The notes under the pieces were generated by a model. The model was not told the DNA's origin and did no database searches. It saw only the letters and a program-made list of their open reading frames with translations. This document shows positions 1 to 5,711 of a stretch of DNA of 14,977 nucleotides, piece after piece. The stretch comes from Chloroflexota bacterium (GTDB lineage: Bacteria; Chloroflexota; Dormibacteria; Dormibacterales; Dormibacteraceae), in contig VBJR01000263.1 of NCBI GenBank assembly GCA_005880175.1, positions 10,396-25,372 of the forward strand. The letters are read 5' to 3'. Position numbers and translations under genes: made by a program. The first letter of the stretch is position 1, and the number at the start of each line of letters is the position of its first letter.

Positions 1-1
1 C

Positions 2-1093
2 GTTCGCGACTACATGCTCCGGTTCGGCGTCACCCCGTTCCACGAGGCGGGCGTCGAGGTCCGCTATCCGGCGCGGGCGGTGCTCACGGGCGAGCGCACG
101 CTCGAGGTGGACGGCCAGCCCGTCGAGGCGCGGGCGGTGCTGCTGGCGGCGGGCCTCGACCCCGCGGTGCCGCCAGTGCCAGGCCTGCGCGAGTCCGGCT
201 ACCTCGACAACGAAGGGGCGCTCTCACTCCGCCAGCTCCCACGCCGGCTGGCGGTGCTGGGGTCCGGCCCGATCGGCTGCGAGTTCGCGCAGGTGTTCGC
301 GCGGTTCGGCGTGCGCGTGACGGTGATCGAGCTGCTCGACCGCATGCTGCCGCCCGAGGAGCCGGAGTCGGGCCAGGCAGTCCGAGATGCGTTCGAGGCC
401 GAAGGGATCGCGCTGCGGCTCGGGGCGAAGCTGGAGCGTGTGGAGCGCGCCGGCTCGAGCCGGCGCCTGCACTTCCCAGAGGGCCCGCCGCTGGACGTGG
501 ACGAAGTGCTCGTCGCCACCGGCCGGTCGCTCGACGGGGGGGCGCTCGGCCTCGACGCCGCCGGCATCGCCTGGACGCCGAGGGGCATCGCGGTGGACGA
601 ACAGCTGCGGACGTCGCAGCCCTGGGCCTGGGCCGCCGGCGACGTGATCGGCGGCGCCCTGTTCACCCACGTGGCATCGGAGCTGGGCACGATCGCCGCC
701 GACAACGCCCTGCACGGCACGGGGCGGGTCGCCGACCTGCGGGTGGTGCCCAGGGTCACGTTCACCGACCCGGAGGTGGCCTCGGTCGGCCTCACCGAGC
801 GGCAGGCGCGCGAGGCCGGCCACGACGTCCGAATCGGGTTCGCCGAGGTCGCCGGCGCCGAGAAGGCGCAGATCGACGGCCAGGTCCACGGCCACGTGAA
901 GGTGGTGGCCGACGCGGCGACGGGTGAGCTCCTCGGCTGCCACATCGTGGCCGAGACGGCCGGCGACATGATCCACGAGGCGGTCGCGATCATGGCCGGG
1001 CGGGTGCCCGTGCAGGTCGTCGCCCGGACGATGCACGCGTACCCCACGCTCTCGGAGCTCATGCGCACCGCGCTGGGGCAGGCCGCCGGCTGA
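2..1093 (+). CDS. Pyridine nucleotide-disulfide oxidoreductase (dihydrolipoamide dehydrogenase / mercuric reductase-like), 5'-truncated
   Basis: The frame is open from the window's left edge, so the true start and the N-terminal FAD fold, with the CxxxxC redox disulfide, lie outside. What remains is the middle and C-terminal part of a class I flavoprotein disulfide reductase. It has an NAD(P)-binding Rossmann motif (VLGSGPIGCEFAQVF) whose second strand ends in VTVIE; the acidic residue favours NAD(H). The FAD-contacting AAGDVIGG segment follows, then a dimerisation domain ending in HAYPTLSE, the His-x-x-Pro-Thr-x-x-Glu catalytic base motif of the family. There is no C-terminal Cys-Cys pair as in classical MerA. 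Without the N-terminus, lipoamide dehydrogenase, MerA-like and other reductases cannot be separated. It is convergent with the next gene, with 11 nt between the stops. Confidence 0.88.
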   Translation, partial: VRDYMLRFGVTPFHEAGVEVRYPARAVLTGERTLEVDGQPVEARAVLLAAGLDPAVPPVPGLRESGYLDNEGALSLRQLPRRLAVLGSGPIGCEFAQVFARFGVRVTVIELLDRMLPPEEPESGQAVRDAFEAEGIALRLGAKLERVERAGSSRRLHFPEGPPLDVDEVLVATGRSLDGGALGLDAAGIAWTPRGIAVDEQLRTSQPWAWAAGDVIGGALFTHVASELGTIAADNALHGTGRVADLRVVPRVTFTDPEVASVGLTERQAREAGHDVRIGFAEVAGAEKAQIDGQVHGHVKVVADAATGELLGCHIVAETAGDMIHEAVAIMAGRVPVQVVARTMHAYPTLSELMRTALGQAAG

Positions 1094-1104
1094 GCGGGGC
1101 GCGG

Positions 1105-1527
1105 TCACCGGCCCGACCCCGGCTCGCTGCGCTCGATCGAGGGCATGACCACGCCCTCGAGGTACTGCTGGATGCCGTCGACGATCGCCTTGGTGACGCG
1201 CCACTCGAGGTCCTCGAACACCTGCTCGACCCGGTTGAGCTCGACGAGCATCCGCGACAGGAAGGAGGCGTCGGTCCGGATGCCAGGCGTCGGACCGACG
1301 GCGGGGGTAGCCGGCGCAGCTGACGGTGGCGACGACGGCGGCTGGGCCGATGCCGGCAGCCGCGACGTGCCCGGCGCGGCCGGCGGCGGCGCGGACACAG
1401 CGGCCTGCGCGGCGCCGAACCGGTCCTGCCAGACGTGCCAGCTCACGGCGCCGAGGCCGGTCACGAGCACGGCCTCGGCCATCACGACGAACACGAGCGG
1501 GGGGCGGACGAGAGAGGAGGGATTCAT
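1105..1527 (-). CDS. Small membrane-anchored protein of unknown function, possible partner of the VirB4-like ATPase
   Basis: The protein has 140 aa. I chose the ATG at 1527, not a longer upstream extension, because the extension would run through the promoter and repeat DNA, and because MNPSSLVRPPLVFVVMAEA starts directly at a hydrophobic helix (about residues 9-28). A Pro/Ala/Ser-rich linker (about 40-75) and a charged, probably helical C-terminal domain follow, with FLSRMLVELNRVEQVFEDLE and then QQYLEGVVMPSIERSE. This looks like a bitopic membrane protein with a flexible stalk; I recognise no family. The start lies 8 nt after a TACCGT -10 box, in a promoter nearly identical in layout to that of the PrgI-VirB4-like gene at 9803. 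That suggests co-regulation and perhaps work in one envelope complex (inference). Confidence 0.6.
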   Translation of the reverse strand: MNPSSLVRPPLVFVVMAEAVLVTGLGAVSWHVWQDRFGAAQAAVSAPPPAAPGTSRLPASAQPPSSPPSAAPATPAVGPTPGIRTDASFLSRMLVELNRVEQVFEDLEWRVTKAIVDGIQQYLEGVVMPSIERSEPGSGR

Positions 1528-1577
1528 GCCCCGGCACGGTAGGGACCGCCCGAGCGGAACGGAACCTAACCTGTTAA
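1528..1577 (-). promoter_or_regulatory. Promoter of the 1527 gene with TTAACAGGTT upstream box
   Basis: Read on the minus strand: TTAACAGGTT at 1577-1568, a weak -35 TTCCGT at 1564-1559, a 17-bp spacer, -10 TACCGT at 1541-1536, then 8 nt to the ATG. That spacing implies a leaderless or nearly leaderless mRNA. The box has a palindromic core (TAAC-AG-GTTA) and is centred about 45 bp before the start, where an activator usually sits when the -35 is poor. The layout matches the promoter at 9852-9804 base for base in spacing from box to -10. Confidence 0.55.
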
Positions 1578-1630
1578 GCGGGCCACAGCGGTTTGACGCC
1601 GACCCGCCCCCGCCCTGACCGACGCCCCCA

Positions 1631-1648
1631 CCCGCCCAGGGGGGCGGG
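1631..1648. repeat. GC hairpin in repeat unit 1
   Basis: CCCGCCC at 1631-1637 pairs with GGGCGGG at 1642-1648 around a 4-nt loop. There is no T-tract on either side, so it is not a standard intrinsic terminator. Confidence 0.6.
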
Positions 1649-1651
1649 CCC

Positions 1652-1693
1652 ACAGTACGACCGGCGGGCCGGCGGATCAAGCTAACCTGTTAA
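1652..1693 (-). promoter_or_regulatory. Repeat-borne promoter, unit 1
   Basis: Minus strand: TTAACAGGTT at 1693-1684, -35 TTGATC at 1680-1675, a 17-bp spacer, -10 TACTGT at 1657-1652. It points toward the membrane-protein gene at 1527. Of the three repeat copies this has the weakest -35, with one base changed from TTGACC. Confidence 0.5.
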
Positions 1694-1792
1694 GCCAGGG
1701 CTTGACGGAGTGGGGCAATGCCCCTCCCCCAACGAAGCCCGTGACAGCGGTGCACGCCGACCCCGCCCCGCCCTGCCCTGACCGACGCCCCC

Positions 1793-1814
1793 GCCCGCCC
1801 AGGGGGGGGCGGGC
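1793..1814. repeat. GC hairpin in repeat unit 2
   Basis: GCCCGCCC at 1793-1800 pairs with GGGCGGGC at 1807-1814 around a 6-nt G-rich loop. It starts 2 nt downstream of the unit's -10 box on the minus strand. The loop has two more G than the unit 3 copy. No T-tract follows. Confidence 0.6.
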
Positions 1815-1816
1815 CC

Positions 1817-1858
1817 ACAGTACGAGTAGCGGGCCGGCGGGTCAAGCTAACCTGTTAA
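1817..1858 (-). promoter_or_regulatory. Repeat-borne promoter, unit 2
   Basis: Minus strand: TTAACAGGTT at 1858-1849, -35 TTGACC at 1845-1840, a 17-bp spacer, -10 TACTGT at 1822-1817. This is one of the two best sigma70-like matches in the window. No start codon follows at leaderless distance, so any transcript would read on through unit 1 toward 1527. Confidence 0.55.
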
Positions 1859-1951
1859 GCCAGGGCTTGACGGAGTGCGGCAACGCCCCTTCTCACGAGG
1901 CCCATGACAGCGGGTGGACGCCGATCCCGCCCCGCCCTGACCGACGCCCCC

Positions 1952-1971
1952 GCCCGCCCAGGGGGGCGGGC
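1952..1971. repeat. GC hairpin in repeat unit 3, just after the aminotransferase
   Basis: GCCCGCCC at 1952-1959 pairs with GGGCGGGC at 1964-1971, an 8-bp stem with a 4-nt loop. It is the first strong hairpin after the long minus-strand operon and might slow or end read-through. It begins only 2 nt past the -10 of the unit 3 promoter, so RNA started there would hold only part of the stem. Confidence 0.6.
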
Positions 1972-1973
1972 CC

Positions 1974-2015
1974 ACAGTACGAGCAGCGGGCCGGCGGGTC
2001 AAGCTAACCTGTTAA
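1974..2015 (-). promoter_or_regulatory. Repeat-borne promoter, unit 3, overlapping the aminotransferase stop
   Basis: Minus strand: TTAACAGGTT at 2015-2006, -35 TTGACC at 2002-1997, a 17-bp spacer, -10 TACTGT at 1979-1974. The TAA stop of the aminotransferase (2014-2012) lies inside the box. An inverted repeat GTCAAGC/GCTTGAC (1998-2004 and 2022-2028, 17-nt loop) flanks the box and covers the -35. It could act as an operator or as a weak hairpin in read-through RNA. Confidence 0.55.
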
Positions 2016-3187
2016 GTCAGGGCTTGACGGAGAGAGGTGATGCCGCGCTCGATCGTCTCCGGGCGCTTGGGGAAGCTGAAACGGATGTGGCGGCGGCCCA
2101 GTTCGCGGTTAGCGTAGAAGCTGGAGCCGGGGACGGTCGCCACGGCCGCCGTCTCGATCAGGTGGCGCGCGAACGCCACGTCATCCAGGTCGGTCAGGCG
2201 GTCGATGCCGGCCATCACGTAGTACGCGCCGGCAGGCGGGTTCGGGTCGAAGCCGCACGCGCGCAGACCATCCAGGATGGCGGTGCGGCGCTCGCGGTAC
2301 TCCTCCACCAGTGCGTCGTAGAACGCCGGCGGAAACCGCAGCGCCGACGCCACCGCGATCTGCAGCGGGTGGGCGGCGCCCACGGTCAGGAAGTCGTGCA
2401 CCTTGCGGATGCCGTCGGTCAGCGCTGGCGGGGCGACCAGCCAGCCGATGCGCCAGCCGGTGATCGAGTACGTCTTGCTCGCGCCGCTGATCGTGATCGT
2501 CCGCTCGGCCATGCCGGGCAGTGTCGCGATGCTGACGTGATCGCCCTCGTAGACCATGTGCTCGTAGATCTCGTCCGTGATGGCGATGGCGTCGTGCTCG
2601 CGGCACAGGTCCGCGATCAGCTCGAGCTCGGCCCTGCTGTAGACCTTGCCGGTCGGGTTGTGCGGCGTGTTGACGACGATCGCCCGGGTCCGCGGGGTGA
2701 AGGCGCGCCGCAGCTCGTCGGGGTCGAACGCCCAGTCCGGCGGGCGCAGGGCGACGTACGTCGGCTGGGCGCCGCTGAGGATGCAGTCGGGGCCGTAGTT
2801 CTCGTAGAAGGGCTCGAAGACGACGACCTCGTCGCCCGGGTCCACCGCCGCCAGCATGGCGGCCATCATCGATTCGGTCGCGCCGCAGGCGACCGTCACC
2901 TCTGTCTCCGGGTCGACGGGCCGGCCCCACTCGGCGGACTTCTTCTCGGCGACCGCCCGGCGAAGGGCGGGCGCCCCCCACGTCGTCGCGTACTGGTGGT
3001 ACGCGCCGCCGGCCGCCAGCGCCTCCTGGGCCGCCTGAACGACCTCCGCCGGCGGGTCGAAGTCGGGGAATCCCTGAGCGAAGTTGACCGCCCGCTCCGG
3101 GCCGTGCAGGGCCAGGTTGACCCGCGTCATCTCGCGGATGACCGACTCCGTGAACCGGCTCGCCTTGACGCTCAGCCCGATCGTCAT
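2012..3187 (-). CDS. Class I/II pyridoxal-phosphate aminotransferase (kynurenine/methionine/aspartate aminotransferase branch)
   Basis: The protein has 391 aa, normal for fold-type I aminotransferases. It moves an amino group between an amino acid and a 2-oxo acid in the cytosol. Visible motifs are NTPHNPTG (about residues 173-180), the PLP-contacting ITDEIYEHMVYEG (D205, Y208), the Schiff-base lysine K238 in SGASKTYSITGW, the phosphate-binding arginine in WRIGW, and a C-terminal RFSF arginine for the substrate carboxylate. PTYVALRPPDW and the GASKTYS form resemble kynurenine/methionine transaminases; the exact substrate cannot be told. The ATG at 3187 overlaps the stop of the CBS gene as ATGA, implying translational coupling. 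It is the last gene of the operon. Its final codons (RGITSLRQALT) lie inside the tandem repeat and are echoed in two repeat units. Confidence 0.93.
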   Translation of the reverse strand: MTIGLSVKASRFTESVIREMTRVNLALHGPERAVNFAQGFPDFDPPAEVVQAAQEALAAGGAYHQYATTWGAPALRRAVAEKKSAEWGRPVDPETEVTVACGATESMMAAMLAAVDPGDEVVVFEPFYENYGPDCILSGAQPTYVALRPPDWAFDPDELRRAFTPRTRAIVVNTPHNPTGKVYSRAELELIADLCREHDAIAITDEIYEHMVYEGDHVSIATLPGMAERTITISGASKTYSITGWRIGWLVAPPALTDGIRKVHDFLTVGAAHPLQIAVASALRFPPAFYDALVEEYRERRTAILDGLRACGFDPNPPAGAYYVMAGIDRLTDLDDVAFARHLIETAAVATVPGSSFYANRELGRRHIRFSFPKRPETIERGITSLRQALT

Positions 3188-3651
3188 GAGTACCGGTGCG
3201 CCCGCTCCAGGCGGAACTCCGTGCCGGAGCACGTGGCGCAGCGCTCCGGCGCCTCGAGGCCGTGCTCGCCGTGGCCGCAGGCGCTGCACGTCCAGACGCG
3301 GGTGGCGAAGAACTCCAGGACGTCCGAGCGGCTGATCAGGCCCACCAGCCGGCCGTGCCGGAGGACCGGCAGGCGCCGGATCCGCTCGCCGGCCAGGAGG
3401 CGGGCCGCCGAGTCGATGCCGGTGTCCTCGGTGATCGAGATCACGTGGGGCGACATGATGTCGCGCGCCACGACCCCGCGCTTCGAGAACACGTCCACCT
3501 CGGACACGATGCCCACCACGAAGCCGTCCTCGGTCACGACCGGAGCGCCCGTGATGTGGCCGATCGCCAGCCGCTCGGCGATCTCCTCCACCGGCGTGTC
3601 CTCGCGAAAGCTGATGACGTGGGTCGACATGACTTCTTTGACCGGGGTCAT
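3184..3651 (-). CDS. CBS-domain pair protein with C-terminal zinc ribbon
   Basis: The protein has 155 aa and is probably cytosolic. Two CBS motifs (about residues 1-57 and 58-117) carry the usual repeat pattern: VMSTHVISFREDTPVEEI with GAPVVTEDG, then IMSPHVISITEDTGIDSA with RRLPVLRHG. Such pairs bind adenine nucleotides or S-adenosyl compounds and act as energy or ligand sensors. A C-terminal ribbon follows with C122-x2-C125 and C138-x2-C141, like a rubredoxin/rubrerythrin zinc site. It overlaps both neighbours by four bases (ATGA at each end), so it is probably made in ratio with the dehydratase and the aminotransferase. A role as an allosteric partner of one of those enzymes is plausible because the dehydratase has no regulatory domain of its own; that is inference. 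Confidence 0.87.
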   Translation of the reverse strand: MTPVKEVMSTHVISFREDTPVEEIAERLAIGHITGAPVVTEDGFVVGIVSEVDVFSKRGVVARDIMSPHVISITEDTGIDSAARLLAGERIRRLPVLRHGRLVGLISRSDVLEFFATRVWTCSACGHGEHGLEAPERCATCSGTEFRLERAHRYS

Positions 3652-4619
3652 CGTGATTCGAGCAGTCTAGCCACGAGGTCGAGCGCGACGTTTCCGCCAG
3701 AGAGCACGAGGCCGATCGGGCGGCCGTCCGCCGGCAGCTTGCCGGCGAGGAACGCCGCCAGCGGCAGCGCCGCGCTCGGCTCGATGGCCAGCTTCATCTC
3801 CAGCCAGGCCCGGAGCACGGCCTGCTCCAGCTCCGACTCGGTCACGGTCACGATGTCGTCCACCAGCCGCCGCTCCACGATCACCTCGAAGTTGCGCTGC
3901 CCGATCGACAGGAGGCGGACGCCGTCGGCGATCGTCTCCGGGGCATGCTCCAGCCGCTGGATGCTGCCCGTCCGCAGCGTCCGCCGGGCGTCGTCCGCCA
4001 CCTCCGGCTCGACGCCGATCACCCGGACGCTGCGGCCCCAGGCCCGGGCCGCCAGCGCGGTCCCGCTGAGGAGGCCGCCGCCCCCGATCGGGGCCACGAT
4101 CGTGCCGATCTCGGCGTCGTCCTGGAGCATCTCGGCGGCGGCCGTGCCCTGGCCGTGGATGATGTCCCAGTCGTCGAAGGAGTGCACGAGCGTCAGACGG
4201 CGCTCTGCGATGGCCTCGCGGAGCCGCTGATCGCGGTTCTCGAACGTGACGCCCTCCTGGATGACCTCCGCGCCCGCGGCGCGGGTGGCGGCGACCTTGA
4301 CCGGATTGGCATCGGCCGGGATCAGGATCACCGCGGGGAGGCCGACCGTCCGGGCCGCGACCGCGACCGCCTGGGCGTGGTTGCCGGAGCTCGCCGCGAT
4401 CACGCCGGTGGCGCTCGGGTCCCGCGAGCGGAGCTGGAGGAGCGCGTTGAACGCGCCCCGCACCTTGAACGCGCCGGCGCGCTGGAAGCTCTCGGCCTTG
4501 AGCCGGAGGCGCGGGTCCAGGTCGGTCGTCAGCAGCGGCGTCCGGCGGACGTGCGGCTGGATCCGCTCCGCCGCGGCCGCGATCTCGGTCGCGTGCTGGT
4601 CCACGTAGGCGTCAGGCAC
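3648..4619 (-). CDS. Threonine/serine dehydratase (PLP fold-type II), catabolic or serine-racemase-like form
   Basis: The protein has 323 aa. It should remove water and ammonia from threonine or serine to give 2-oxobutyrate or pyruvate, or racemise serine. PLP lysine is in SFQRAGAFKVRGAFN (about residue 52). SSGNHAQ (about 77-83) holds the substrate carboxylate, GGGGLLSG (about 179-186) binds the PLP phosphate, and SGGNVAL near the C-terminus holds the serine that contacts the pyridine nitrogen. It ends right after the catalytic domain, with no ACT-like domain, so it is not the isoleucine-feedback biosynthetic IlvA type. It overlaps dtd upstream by 8 nt and the CBS gene downstream by 4 nt. 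Dehydratase and racemase cannot be separated by sequence alone. Confidence 0.92.
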   Translation of the reverse strand: MPDAYVDQHATEIAAAAERIQPHVRRTPLLTTDLDPRLRLKAESFQRAGAFKVRGAFNALLQLRSRDPSATGVIAASSGNHAQAVAVAARTVGLPAVILIPADANPVKVAATRAAGAEVIQEGVTFENRDQRLREAIAERRLTLVHSFDDWDIIHGQGTAAAEMLQDDAEIGTIVAPIGGGGLLSGTALAARAWGRSVRVIGVEPEVADDARRTLRTGSIQRLEHAPETIADGVRLLSIGQRNFEVIVERRLVDDIVTVTESELEQAVLRAWLEMKLAIEPSAALPLAAFLAGKLPADGRPIGLVLSGGNVALDLVARLLESR

Positions 4620-5088
4620 GGATGCGCGTCTCCCATGGCTCGGTGCTGAGCGCGAGCGTGACCGGCCCCTCGTTGTCCAGGCTGACCGTCATGCGGGCGC
4701 CGAAGCTGCCGGTGCGCGTCGGGATGCCACGCTCGGCGAGACGAGCCGCGAAGCGCTGGCACAGGTCGCGCGCGCCGTCCGGCGCCGCCGCCCCGGCGAA
4801 GCTCGGTCTGCGGCCGCGGGTCGCGTCGGCGTACAGGGTGAACTGCGACACGACCAGCGCCTCACCGCCGACGTCCTCCAGGCTCAGGTTGAACCGGCCG
4901 TCCGCATCCGAGAAGATGCGCAGCTGCGCGACCTTGTCGGCGAGCGCGTCGGCCTCGGGCGGGCCGTCCTCAGGGCCGGCGCCGACCAGCACCGCCAGCC
5001 CGCGCCCGATCTGACGGCACTCGGGCGCGCCGCCGGGGTCCTCCCAGCTCACCGAGGCACGGCTGACCCGCTGGACGACCGCCCTCAT
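4612..5088 (-). CDS. dtd: D-aminoacyl-tRNA deacylase
   Basis: The protein has 158 aa, close to the usual length of about 145-150. The enzyme cleaves D-amino acids, and glycine mischarged on tRNA-Ala, from tRNA, which protects translation. It starts MRAVVQRVSRASV as the family does. It has the catalytic-pocket motif SQFTLYAD (81-88) and the cross-subunit Gly-cis-Pro motif NEGPVT (139-144) that gives chiral selectivity. A short insert of about 5 residues (GGAPECRQI) widens the first hairpin. The stop overlaps the start of the dehydratase by 8 nt. If that enzyme acts as a serine racemase, the pairing of D-amino-acid production with D-aminoacyl-tRNA clearance would make sense; this is inference. 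Confidence 0.96.
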   Translation of the reverse strand: MRAVVQRVSRASVSWEDPGGAPECRQIGRGLAVLVGAGPEDGPPEADALADKVAQLRIFSDADGRFNLSLEDVGGEALVVSQFTLYADATRGRRPSFAGAAAPDGARDLCQRFAARLAERGIPTRTGSFGARMTVSLDNEGPVTLALSTEPWETRIRA

Positions 5089-5115
5089 CCGCGCCGGGCG
5101 GAGCGAGCGCGGAGG

Positions 5116-5709
5116 TCAGCGGCCAAGGCGGCGCATGGCGCGCATGATCTTCAGCGCCTCCTGCTCCGCTTCCAGGAGCGTCGGAGCGTAGGCGCGCAGG
5201 CCGCACAGCGCGTAGCCCCACTGTGAGGGCCGGGCGGGGAGCTGCCGGTTGAGCCGGTGGGCGGGCGGATAGAACATGATCGCCTGGCCCTCGACCTTCT
5301 TGATGACGGCGCGCCGCGCCAGCAGCTCCTCCAGCGAGTTGCCGGAGGGAAGCCGGCCGTGCCGGAACTCCAGGTAGCGCAGCTTGGTCAGCGGGTTGTC
5401 CTCGTCCCGCCAGACGACCCGCACGCCGTACTCGGCGCTCAGGTCGCGGAGGAAGAGCATGAGCACGAGCGCGTCGGTCTCGTCGCCGCCGGTCTTGAGG
5501 AAGCCCGCCCCGGACACCTGCGCCCCGTCCGCCTCGCGGACGTGGCTGAGGTACTCCATCTCGAACAGGCCGGTGGATCGGTCGGTCGCCACCCAGGGCT
5601 GGTCGCCCCGCCAGGCACGTCCGGCCGCCAGCTGCTCGAACTGCTTGTGCAGACGCTCCAGTCGGTCGCCCGGCAACCCGTGAATGCGGTGGTGCAGTAC
5701 CCGGGCCAC
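5116..5709 (-). CDS. Conserved-looking hypothetical protein, 197 aa
   Basis: I do not recognise a family. The GTG start at 5709 begins 2 nt after the alpha-galactosidase stop, and the gene ends 27 nt before dtd, so it is inside the operon. The protein has no signal peptide or membrane segment and looks soluble. An alpha/beta pattern is visible: LFEMEYLSHVREADGAQVSG, then TDALVLMLFLRDLSAEYGVRVVWRDE, then a segment rich in R/K (NPLTKLRYLEFRHGRLP), VIKKVEGQAIMFYPP, and a C-terminal helix (LLEAEQEALKIMRAMRRLGR). No cysteine or histidine cluster suggests a metal site. A TACGCT -10-like box (5716-5721) inside the preceding gene might give it a near-leaderless mRNA. Confidence 0.75.
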   Translation of the reverse strand: MARVLHHRIHGLPGDRLERLHKQFEQLAAGRAWRGDQPWVATDRSTGLFEMEYLSHVREADGAQVSGAGFLKTGGDETDALVLMLFLRDLSAEYGVRVVWRDEDNPLTKLRYLEFRHGRLPSGNSLEELLARRAVIKKVEGQAIMFYPPAHRLNRQLPARPSQWGYALCGLRAYAPTLLEAEQEALKIMRAMRRLGR

Positions 5710-5711
5710 GA

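Larger units (their letters stand above)
1566..2044. repeat. Imperfect tandem repeat array (about 157-165 bp units) between the aminotransferase and the membrane-protein gene
   Basis: This is the only stretch over 300 bp without a real gene. The box CTAACCTGTTAAG (plus strand) recurs at 1566-1578, 1682-1694, 1847-1859 and 2004-2016. Spacings are 116, 165 and 157 bp. Between boxes each unit repeats the same order: CAGGGCTTGACGGAG, a variable part, GACCGACGCCCCC, a CCCGCCC...GGGCGGG hairpin, CACAGTACGA, then GGGCCGGCGG. The leftmost unit lacks about 45 bp, including the CAGGGCTTGACGGAG segment. The right edge reaches into the 3' end of the aminotransferase gene, to about 2044. The array looks like successive duplications of the aminotransferase 3' end plus the promoter behind it. 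It has none of the short, evenly spaced repeats of a CRISPR. Confidence 0.9.

Noticed and set aside
1528..1680. N-terminal extension of the membrane protein upstream of ATG 1527
   Set aside because: The extension would encode a Gly/Pro/Arg-rich tail over the promoter and repeat; the ATG at 1527 sits at leaderless distance from a -10 box and right before the membrane helix.
1952..1971. Intrinsic (rho-independent) terminator after the aminotransferase
   Set aside because: The stem is strong but no T-tract follows on the minus strand; it is listed as a hairpin only.
1566..2044. CRISPR array
   Set aside because: Units are about 157-165 bp and similar along much of their length; there are no short identical repeats with unique spacers, and no cas genes nearby.
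1904..3670. Long plus-strand open frame across the repeat array and the aminotransferase
   Set aside because: Its translation is Arg/Ala/Gly-rich with no motif and it runs antisense to the aminotransferase and CBS genes; long false frames are expected at this GC content.
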